From NCBI RefSeq assembly GCF_004803635.1, contig NZ_SSWX01000006.1, positions 62,001 through 126,000 on the forward strand: a DNA stretch of 64,000 nt, read 5' to 3'. Positions 52,281 through 59,542 of the stretch are shown here, in pieces. Source of the stretch: Lampropedia aestuarii. Lineage in GTDB: Bacteria > Pseudomonadota > Gammaproteobacteria > Burkholderiales > Burkholderiaceae_C. Under the pieces are notes generated by a model. That model had not been told where the DNA came from. It was given only the letters and a program-made list of their open reading frames with translations, and made no database searches. Each line of letters opens with the position of its first letter. The stretch's first letter is position 1. The position numbers and the translations under genes were made by a program.

Positions 52281-53342
52281 TCAGTAATGCACGGTTTGCA
52301 CGTTGGCGCCGTTGTAGATCTGTACCGGGCGCTGTTTCGGGCCTTGCTGGCTGCTGGAGATGGGCGCGGGCAACGGCGGGGCGGCGGCGCGCTTGCGGTT
52401 TTTGTCATCGCCGCCGGTGGCCAAATCATGCAGGCGCATGCCGGCAAACGCCCGGTCAGCGCCTTGCAGCTCTTGGTCCTTGGCGAGCGCGCCGGTTTTG
52501 GGGCGCAGCACGGCTGGCAGCGCGGTGAACAGTGCGGCATCGGGCACGGCCAGGTCGTCGGGGTGGCGCAGCGCCAAGGTCAGTTGGCCGTATTTTTCTG
52601 CCAGACTCAGGCGCTGCACATCGTCCAGCGGCACGGCCAGCACGGCGGTTTTGGCGTTTTCCGGGCGTTGGTTGTGTTCGTCACGGCCGGGCTGGTTGCC
52701 CGTGCGGCGGTTTTGGTTGGCTGGGTCTTGCTCGGCTCTTTGTTGCTGGGCCAGCGTTGGCGGTGGGTTTTCTACTGTGGCACCCCCATAGGCCAGCACG
52801 CGTGAGCGCGCCATCAGCAAGCGGTTTTGTGTGTCGACTGGGCTTTGGTCATTGGACTCGGCATCCAGGGTCACAAACACATCAACAAAATCGCCTGGGC
52901 GCACGCGGTGGCCGGCGGCCATGGCCTCATTGACAGCAATCGCAACTGCTCGCTGGCCAGGCTCCAATTGCAGCGCCAGGCCACTGATCACATTCTGCTC
53001 AAACAAAGGCGCATCGCTGGCCATGGCCAGTGTGGTGGTCTGGCCCACAGCCTGGCTGGTGCTGGCAAAGCTATTGGCCACTGGCATAGGCAATTGGGCA
53101 ATTTTCAGGTCTTCAGCACTGAGCTTGTGGCCCGCTGGTACATCTTTGGCCAATACCACCAGGTCATACAACACCGGTGGTGGAGCGGGTGCGGCTTGGC
53201 TGGGACTGCTGGATTCGGCCAGCATTGCGGCTGGCGCAGGGGCGACTTGCCGCTGGGGCTGGCGCATCAGCTGCCAGGCCAGCAGAGCCAGGGCCAGGGC
53301 CAGCACAATCAATATGCCGGCAATGATTTTGGTCAGTCTCAT
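52281..53342 (-). CDS. cpaB: RcpC/CpaB Flp pilus assembly protein
   Basis: This 353-residue protein has an N-terminal membrane helix (IAGILIVLALALALLAWQLM) and a SAF domain at residues ~60-125 (VVLAKDVPAGHKLSAEDLKI), typical of CpaB. A second conserved stretch follows (LEPGQRAVAIAVNEAMAAGH, VRPGDFVDVFVTLDAES). An Asn/Arg-rich insertion lies near residues 200-230. RcpC/CpaB binds or stabilises the secretin from the periplasm. Confidence 0.92.
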   Translation of the reverse strand: MRLTKIIAGILIVLALALALLAWQLMRQPQRQVAPAPAAMLAESSSPSQAAPAPPPVLYDLVVLAKDVPAGHKLSAEDLKIAQLPMPVANSFASTSQAVGQTTTLAMASDAPLFEQNVISGLALQLEPGQRAVAIAVNEAMAAGHRVRPGDFVDVFVTLDAESNDQSPVDTQNRLLMARSRVLAYGGATVENPPPTLAQQQRAEQDPANQNRRTGNQPGRDEHNQRPENAKTAVLAVPLDDVQRLSLAEKYGQLTLALRHPDDLAVPDAALFTALPAVLRPKTGALAKDQELQGADRAFAGMRLHDLATGGDDKNRKRAAAPPLPAPISSSQQGPKQRPVQIYNGANVQTVHY

Positions 53343-53599
53343 GGCGTGGCCTCCTGCGGGGTGACAGTGTGTCTGGGTAGTGCGAGATGCATGGCGAATC
53401 TAAAAAAGTATCGGTGCGAGCCAAGATGCGGATACTTTTCTTTCAGTGCCAAGCGGCAGCATGGCTGCAGCAGTCGCCTTGAGAGAAAAATACCTGCGGT
53501 ACATAGCGGTGGAGCAGCAATGACTCCATCAGGGATAGGAGGTTGGTCAATGGTGCTTCTGCATCGTTTGCGGCTCCGGTTGGTTGACCTGGTTGGTGT

Positions 53600-54142
53600 T
53601 CATGCGCGACTCCAAAGCATCAGCCCAATGGCAGCAATCGCCATATAACCGGCATAAGGAATGGAACGCGTGCGATTGCGGGCGACAAAATTCAGCTGCA
53701 GCTCCAGCGGTTTGGCAGGTGCCCCCACTGAACCCAGCTGTGTTTGTAGCCACACGCCCAATGGACGGTGTTGCAGTGCAGACCAGGCCAGCACAATGAG
53801 GCCGTGCAGACCGGCGAGCACACTGCCACCCACCCAAATGGCGAGTAACGCTGGGCTTGGGCCCAGCCACAGACCGATGACGGCAGCGAACTTCACGTCA
53901 CCAGCCCCCATCCAGCCCAATGCGTAAAACGGCAACAGCGCAATGGACGCCACCAGCATGCCAAGCACGCCGTTCAACGGCGTGACTTGGAAGGGGTGTG
54001 CGCCACTGAATAGCGCCACAGTGCCTATCGCTAGGCCCAGCAGCACCATCCAGTTGCGCACTTTGCGAATACGCAAGTCCATCACTGCTATGACGAGGAG
54101 CCATAGCAGTGAAAAGACTGCTAAGAGTACCGTTGCAGCCAT
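53600..54142 (-). CDS. tadV: TadV/CpaA prepilin peptidase
   Basis: This is a 180-residue A24-family aspartyl peptidase with four to five membrane helices. The two catalytic Asp residues are in AVMDLRIRKVRN near residue 22 and in GWMGAGDVKFAA near residue 80. It removes the leader from Flp and the TadE/F pseudopilins. It is shorter than PilD because it lacks the methyltransferase domain, as normal for TadV. It sits 18 bp after flp. Confidence 0.93.
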   Translation of the reverse strand: MAATVLLAVFSLLWLLVIAVMDLRIRKVRNWMVLLGLAIGTVALFSGAHPFQVTPLNGVLGMLVASIALLPFYALGWMGAGDVKFAAVIGLWLGPSPALLAIWVGGSVLAGLHGLIVLAWSALQHRPLGVWLQTQLGSVGAPAKPLELQLNFVARNRTRSIPYAGYMAIAAIGLMLWSRA

Positions 54143-54160
54143 GCTGGTTAGTACCGCTTT

Positions 54161-54340
54161 TTAAGGGGTTCCAGGTGTTTGTAGTCCTTCGCTGATTTTT
54201 TCAAAAATTACTTTCAAATATGTACCAATGTCAGTTACCGCAGCGAGAATCCCTACTGCAATCAAACCAGCAATCAGCCCGTACTCAATAGCTGTTGCGC
54301 CTTCTTCGTCTTTCCAGAACTTTTTGATGATGTTGGTCAT
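54161..54340 (-). CDS. flp: Flp family type IVb pilin
   Basis: This is a 59-residue major pilin. The leader is MTNIIKKFWKDEEG, with cleavage expected after Gly 14. The mature protein starts ATAIEYGLIAGLIAVGILAA, carrying the Glu5-Tyr6 pair of the Flp family. The C-terminal part is short (ISEGLQTPGTP). The ATG at 54340 has AAGGAAG upstream. It is the first gene of the Tad cluster, so the promoter lies at 54341-54436. Confidence 0.96.
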   Translation of the reverse strand: MTNIIKKFWKDEEGATAIEYGLIAGLIAVGILAAVTDIGTYLKVIFEKISEGLQTPGTP

Positions 54341-54436
54341 GGCATCTTCCTTTTGACTTAAAACGCCCATCTGTTGAAGGAGTGCAATGGCTGGCGATGG
54401 GTGAACCGGCTATTGCTTGTGAAGACTGTGTTGTGG

Positions 54437-56008
54437 CTACCACCAGCTCGCTGCTGTGGTGTGTGGGTAGGTGTCGATGTGCCGTGCAAAGCGCAGCTGC
54501 AGTGCAGGGCGCTCGGTCAGCAAGGCCAATGGCTGGCTGTGCTGCGGTGAACGGGCCATGCTCTCGGTCCTGTCAGGCACCTGGGCGTGCAGAAACAATT
54601 GGTGCATGCGCAACGCCGAGCTGCCTTCAGGCAACAAGCTGCCGGTTGTGCGCACCAGCTGCAGCTCGTTGATGCGTTGGTCGTGCTGTGCATCGGCCAG
54701 CTCCAGCATCAGGTTTTGCATGTCCAGCTGCGCATCCAGCACTTGGGATAAGCTGCCGCGGCCTGCTTCGAGCAAACGGCGCCGGCCGTCGAAAGCGCCG
54801 CCGGCCTCTGCCACGGCCGCTTGCAGCTCGCTGACGCGCGCGCGTCCTGCTTGCACACGGCCCCAGGATGAAGCGGCAGTCTCGCGCACCTGGCGCAGCA
54901 CGGCCTCTTGCTGGGCCTGCTGGCTTTGCAGCTCGTTCATCGCCTTGCGAATGCGGTCACGCACTTCAAAGCCGTTGCCAAAATTCCAGTTCAGCTCCAA
55001 GCCCATGCGTGTGCCGTCGTTGAACAGTACGCCTTTGGGGTCGTAAGTGTGGCTGGCAACGGCTTCGAGCGTAGGGAAGCGCTCGGCCTCGCTGCGTTCG
55101 ACCTCGGCCTGGGCTTTGGCGATTTGCTGGGCGATTTCTTGCAGCTCGGGACTGCTGGCTTCCGATTGCTGCAGTGCCTGTGCCTGGCTGTTTGGCAGCC
55201 ACTGGGCAGGCACGCTCAAATGGGGCAGGTGGCCTGTTGCGGGGCTGAAGCTGTAGTAGCGCGTAAAGCGCGCCAGCGCCACTGCGCGCTGCGACTCGAG
55301 TGACAGCTGCTGCGCGCGCGCGCTGGATTGGCGTGAGGCGGCTTGGCGCAAGTCGTTGCGGCCCACTGCACCCAGCTCGGCGCGGCGCTCTTCAATCTTG
55401 GCCAGTTGCGCGATGATGTTGGCCGACTCGGCCGCAATCGCGGCTTTTTGCTCGTAGCGCGACAGCTCCAGCAGTGCGGTCAGGGCTTCGAGTAAGGTAT
55501 TTTGGCGCGTGCCCTGCAGGATGCTGGCCTGCGCGGCTTGTTGGTACTCGGCCGAGCGCACATTGGCACTGATGGCGCCGCCGTCCAGCAAGCTCATGCG
55601 CACTTCTGCATTGATGGCGTTGTAATTTTCTTTGCCACTGCTGCGGTTGACGCTGCCTGAATTGGTGCCGACTTTGAAGTTCGGCCAGCGCGCATGTTCT
55701 GCGGTATTGAGGTCTTGGCCGGCGGCGGCAAGGGCTGCCTTGGCCCTGAGGATTTCAGGGTAGTTGTCGACCATGGTTTGCAAGGCCTCCAGCAGGCGTT
55801 GCTGGCTGCTGTTGCCAGCCAGGCTGTTGGTTGAGAGCCGTTGGGCCAATTGCAAAGAGGGCGGCGGCGGCGCACTGGGGGTTTGGGCAAGAGCAGGCAG
55901 GCAGCCCAGCACCAAAGCGGCAGCAACGGTCCATGTCAGGCCGGCAGGTTGCATGCTGGCACAGCCTGGGCGTGATGGAGTGGGGCACAAGCGCGTTAAC
56001 CTGGACAT
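54437..56008 (-). CDS. TolC family outer-membrane channel of type I secretion system
   Basis: This is a 523-residue outer-membrane efflux protein with a signal peptide ending LPALAQ (residue ~42). The mature part has the TolC repeat organisation of long helices and short strands (LLEALQTMVDNYPEILRAKA, LLDGGAISANVRSAEYQQAA, then LNWNFGNGFEVRDRIRKA in the second half). The C-terminal tail is longer than usual. It starts 1 bp after the adaptor gene and closes the three-gene exporter operon. The passenger is probably the glycine-rich repeat protein at 63336 onward. Confidence 0.9.
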   Translation of the reverse strand: MSRLTRLCPTPSRPGCASMQPAGLTWTVAAALVLGCLPALAQTPSAPPPPSLQLAQRLSTNSLAGNSSQQRLLEALQTMVDNYPEILRAKAALAAAGQDLNTAEHARWPNFKVGTNSGSVNRSSGKENYNAINAEVRMSLLDGGAISANVRSAEYQQAAQASILQGTRQNTLLEALTALLELSRYEQKAAIAAESANIIAQLAKIEERRAELGAVGRNDLRQAASRQSSARAQQLSLESQRAVALARFTRYYSFSPATGHLPHLSVPAQWLPNSQAQALQQSEASSPELQEIAQQIAKAQAEVERSEAERFPTLEAVASHTYDPKGVLFNDGTRMGLELNWNFGNGFEVRDRIRKAMNELQSQQAQQEAVLRQVRETAASSWGRVQAGRARVSELQAAVAEAGGAFDGRRRLLEAGRGSLSQVLDAQLDMQNLMLELADAQHDQRINELQLVRTTGSLLPEGSSALRMHQLFLHAQVPDRTESMARSPQHSQPLALLTERPALQLRFARHIDTYPHTTAASWW

Positions 56009-56009
56009 G

Positions 56010-57362
56010 TCATGGCTCCCGGAACGCTTCACTCTGGATGCGCAGCACCGGTCTGAGCAAATACCAGATGAATGGCTCATGGCCCAGCAGCAAGTCGACC
56101 TCGGCTTGCATGCCGGTGGTGATGCGGTTGTCTGTGCGGCCCACCCAGGGCTGCTCGACGCTGGCCAGAATGCGGAAATACGACGGTGCATCAGGCACAT
56201 CTTGGTCTCGGTCGGCATCAGCGGCCACCAGAGTGACTTTGCCGGGGACTGAGCCGTAACGCAAAAAGTCGTAGGCACTGACTTTGACCTTCACTTCCTG
56301 GCCGCTGCGCACATAACCGCGGTCAGACGGATTCAGGCGTGCTTCGACCAGAATTTCCTCTTTGTCGGGCACGATCTCCATGATGGGCTCGCCCGGTTTG
56401 ACAACCCAACCTGTGCCACTGCTGCGCAAGCCCTTGATGATGCCATCGGTGGGGGCCAGCACGACTGTGCGGGTGCGCTGGGTGCGTGCGCGGCTCAGGT
56501 CCTGGGTCAGGCTGTGCAAGTCGCGCTCAACACTGGCCAGTTCTTGCGAGGCGCGGCTGCGAAAGCTGCCTTGGGTTTCTTGCTGTTTGGCTTGTGCTAG
56601 CGCGACCTTGGCGTTGGCGCTCAGCAGGCTCTTTTGGGCGGCAGCCAGTTCGCTGCGCACTTGCTCCAGCGCGCGTTGTCTATCCAGCACTTCAAGCTGG
56701 CCAATCAACTGCTCTTGTGCCAGCTGCTGGGCGATATTGGCCTCTTGCTGGAACAGGTCCAGGCGTGTTTGCAAGCCTGTGATGCGTGTCTGGGTTTCGG
56801 CCACTTCGGCACGCGCTTGCTGCAAACTGGCCTGTGCGGCCGCGAGGCTGCCTTGGTGTTCCAAAGCGCGTGCTTCAAACGCGCCCAGCTCGGCGCTCAC
56901 CACCTGGCTGTCGAGTTCTTTGGAGAAGTCGCTGGCCTGTAGTGTTTTGCCCATGCTCTCGGCACTCAGGCGCACTTTCATGGCCTGCGTGGCCGCGTGT
57001 CTGGCAGTCAGTTGCTCCAAGTTGAGGCTGGTGCTGCCCAGATCGATTTCCAGCAAGGGCTGGTCCCGCTCGACAGCCTGGCCTTCGCGCACATGCACGG
57101 CGCTGACAATGCCGCCTTCCAGATGCTGCACGGTTTGCACACGGTCCGAAGGAATCACCTTGCCTGGCGCGACGACTGCATTCTCAACGGGATAAAACAG
57201 GCCGGTCAGTGTCAGCGCTGCTAGCAGCAGCAAGCCCCATTTGTGTTTGCCGCTCCAGCGTTTGGTGGCGGTGGCCAGCGTGGCCTGGTCAACGCCTGCC
57301 TTGCCCTGGGCTTGGCGCAGTACCTGCGGCAGCTGATGGTATGGGGGCAGCTTGTGTGTCAT
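56010..57362 (-). CDS. HlyD family membrane fusion protein of type I secretion system
   Basis: This 450-residue inner-membrane adaptor has one membrane helix (residues ~35-55, WGLLLLAALTLTGLFYPVEN). A barrel-sandwich domain starts ENAVVAPGKVIPSDRVQTVQ and HLEGGIVSAVHVREGQAVER. Long coiled coils fill residues ~120-270, and the C-terminal HlyD_D23-like part has VLAPTDGIIKGLRSSGTGWV, then VKPGEPIMEIVPDKEE. It overlaps the ABC gene by four bases (ATGA), so it is translationally coupled. Confidence 0.93.
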   Translation of the reverse strand: MTHKLPPYHQLPQVLRQAQGKAGVDQATLATATKRWSGKHKWGLLLLAALTLTGLFYPVENAVVAPGKVIPSDRVQTVQHLEGGIVSAVHVREGQAVERDQPLLEIDLGSTSLNLEQLTARHAATQAMKVRLSAESMGKTLQASDFSKELDSQVVSAELGAFEARALEHQGSLAAAQASLQQARAEVAETQTRITGLQTRLDLFQQEANIAQQLAQEQLIGQLEVLDRQRALEQVRSELAAAQKSLLSANAKVALAQAKQQETQGSFRSRASQELASVERDLHSLTQDLSRARTQRTRTVVLAPTDGIIKGLRSSGTGWVVKPGEPIMEIVPDKEEILVEARLNPSDRGYVRSGQEVKVKVSAYDFLRYGSVPGKVTLVAADADRDQDVPDAPSYFRILASVEQPWVGRTDNRITTGMQAEVDLLLGHEPFIWYLLRPVLRIQSEAFREP

Positions 57363-59176
57363 GCGGCCTCCTGCTGGGCTGGGCCGTGTCCGGCGGCACT
57401 GGCGTGCTCAGTGGCTGGAGCCACACCAAAGAGTTTGGGCAAGAGCTCGGTGGCGGTGCCTTGCTCGATCTGGCCATCGCCACAGACATGGTAGATGCGC
57501 TGGGCAATCGAGGCCACCCGCACTGAATGGGTGATGACAATGACCGTGTGCTTTTGGGCGATTTTGTGCAGCGTGTGCAGCAGTGTGGTTTCGCTCTCAA
57601 AATCCAAATCACTGCTTGGCTCATCCAAAATCAGCACAGTGGGGTTGCGCAAGAACAATTGCGCCAATGCCAGTTTGCGCAGCTCACCGGCCGATACACC
57701 GGTGCCCCCTTCGCCCAGCACAGTTTGGTAGCCCTGTGGCAGGCGTGAGATGAACTGGTGCGCGCCAGCAACCTGGCAGGCTGCGACAACCTGTGCATCG
57801 CTGGCCTGGCCGTTGACCATGCGCAAGCTGTCGATGATTGGGCCGCTGAACCAGTAAATTTGCTGGCCTAAACAGCCAATCCATTCGCCAATGTCGCCGC
57901 GCGAGAATTGCGCCAGATCGTACTCGTCAATGAATACATGGCCATCTGTGGGCGCATACAGTCCCGCCAGCAGTTTGCCCAGGGTCGATTTGCCTGCGCC
58001 GTTGCGGCCCACGATGGCATGCAGACCGCCTGGGCCCATCGACAGGCTCACCGCGTCCAAGGTGTGGTGGCCATTGGCATACTGGAAGCTGGCTTGTTTG
58101 AGCTGCATATGCCCCTTGGGGCGTGGTAGTGACAGGTTTTGCGAGGCCGGCTCGACCGGCTCTTGCAGCACCGCCTGCAGGCGTTGGGTGGCTTCGTTGG
58201 CACGTGCCAGCGAGCGCCAGTTGCCCGCCAGCTGGGCAATCGGGCCCAGCGCTTTGCTGGCCAGCAGGTTGACGGCCATCAGACTGCCGATGCTCATCCA
58301 TTGCGAATTGATGGCTACGGCACCGACAGTAATCACCGCGATGGTGAAGAAGGACAGCAATATGGTGTTGGCTTCACGTGTGTTTTCCAACTCACCGTTT
58401 TTGCTAAAGCTCTCACTGAGCCAGGTGTCGTAATCGTTTTGCCAAGTTTGGCGCACCGCCTCATCATGGCCCAAGAGCTTGAGGGTGGCGCGTGCATTGC
58501 AGACCTCGGTGGTTTGGCGATCGAGTGATCTGGCTTGCGCCAGCTCTTCGACACGGCCGCTGCGCACCTCATCGGCCCACCACCAGGCCAGCACACCTAG
58601 GATCACCATGGCCACCAAGATCACAGGCAATACGGGCAAGGCCACGATGCCAATCACAATCAAGGCCAGAATGACCATGGGCAAGTCCATCAAGGCACTG
58701 GCCAGACCGCCTGAGATGCTGGAGCGCATGGCTGGAACATCACGGAATAACTGCAGCCATTGGCTGGTGGGGCGTTGCTCCAGGTCTTGCAAAGGCCGTT
58801 GCAGCATCGAGGCCATCAAGGCCCTGGAGACGCGGTAGTCGATCTCCGCGCCCGCTTCACGCAGCGCTTTGGCGCGCTTGCGGCGCAGCCACCATTCAAT
58901 GCACAGAAAGCACAGCACACCTGCAACCATGGCGATCAAGGTGGAGTTACCGCCGCGCGCAATTACCCGGTTGTAGACCTGTAAGACAAAGATGGAGGGC
59001 AGCAAACCCAGTAAGCCAATCGGCACAGACAACCATGCGGCCGCGCGCACATGCTGCCAAGCGCCAGTGCACGCGTCGGCAATGGCCGCTGCATAAGGGC
59101 TTGTTGTGCTTGCGTGGTGTTTCCCTTCAGGCGGACTGAGGGGCTGCAAGCGGCTTGGCATCAGGTACTTAAGCAT
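57359..59176 (-). CDS. Type I secretion ABC transporter, permease-ATPase fusion
   Basis: This 605-residue exporter subunit has six membrane helices in residues ~45-330 and no C39 peptidase domain. The ATPase part has Walker A IVGRNGAGKSTLGKLLAG near residue 390, a signature GVSAGELRKLALAQ (degenerate LSGGQ), Walker B VLILDEPSSDLDFE and the H-loop VIVITHSVR. The helix-rich N-terminus and motif set fit RTX/LapB-like exporters. The ATG has AAAGG 7 bases upstream. It follows an AT-rich promoter region and leads the ABC-HlyD-TolC operon. Confidence 0.93.
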   Translation of the reverse strand: MLKYLMPSRLQPLSPPEGKHHASTTSPYAAAIADACTGAWQHVRAAAWLSVPIGLLGLLPSIFVLQVYNRVIARGGNSTLIAMVAGVLCFLCIEWWLRRKRAKALREAGAEIDYRVSRALMASMLQRPLQDLEQRPTSQWLQLFRDVPAMRSSISGGLASALMDLPMVILALIVIGIVALPVLPVILVAMVILGVLAWWWADEVRSGRVEELAQARSLDRQTTEVCNARATLKLLGHDEAVRQTWQNDYDTWLSESFSKNGELENTREANTILLSFFTIAVITVGAVAINSQWMSIGSLMAVNLLASKALGPIAQLAGNWRSLARANEATQRLQAVLQEPVEPASQNLSLPRPKGHMQLKQASFQYANGHHTLDAVSLSMGPGGLHAIVGRNGAGKSTLGKLLAGLYAPTDGHVFIDEYDLAQFSRGDIGEWIGCLGQQIYWFSGPIIDSLRMVNGQASDAQVVAACQVAGAHQFISRLPQGYQTVLGEGGTGVSAGELRKLALAQLFLRNPTVLILDEPSSDLDFESETTLLHTLHKIAQKHTVIVITHSVRVASIAQRIYHVCGDGQIEQGTATELLPKLFGVAPATEHASAAGHGPAQQEAA

Positions 59177-59542
59177 TGGGTACCTTTCGGTTGTTCTCGC
59201 ACATCAGGTTTGCAACCGGTGTCGAGGGGCGTAGCACGGAACCATTAAAGTTGTTACAAACTGAGCTAATCAAAATGTAAGTAATGTCAACTAAATCATA
59301 GTTTATGACATTTTTCTGATCTCTGAGAGCGGTCGAATTCATCCATTTCACAATCTGATATTTTATGTGATTGTTTTTAAAAGAAGTTAACAATGTTTTG
59401 AATATTGGACTTCCGTTGAGCGATTAACAGTTATTTGTAGGGAAATGAAAGTTTTTTGTTGAAAAATGGCAGGTAAATGTCTTTTTTTAGATACGTTTAA
59501 TGGCATATCCATTTATTTTTTGCGGCTATTTGTATGTGTATT
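59177..59542. other. AT-rich promoter region of the exporter operon
   Basis: This 366-bp gap is clearly AT-rich (for example repeated TTT and AAA tracts at 59340-59520), in contrast with its GC-rich flanks, and has no coding frame with family motifs. It probably carries the exporter promoter and may be a target of a xenogeneic silencer. Confidence 0.55.

Noticed and set aside
54437-56008. Multidrug efflux role for the TolC-HlyD-ABC genes
   Set aside because: The ABC subunit is a fused permease-ATPase of protein-exporter type and the operon borders a large repeat protein, which fits type I secretion better.
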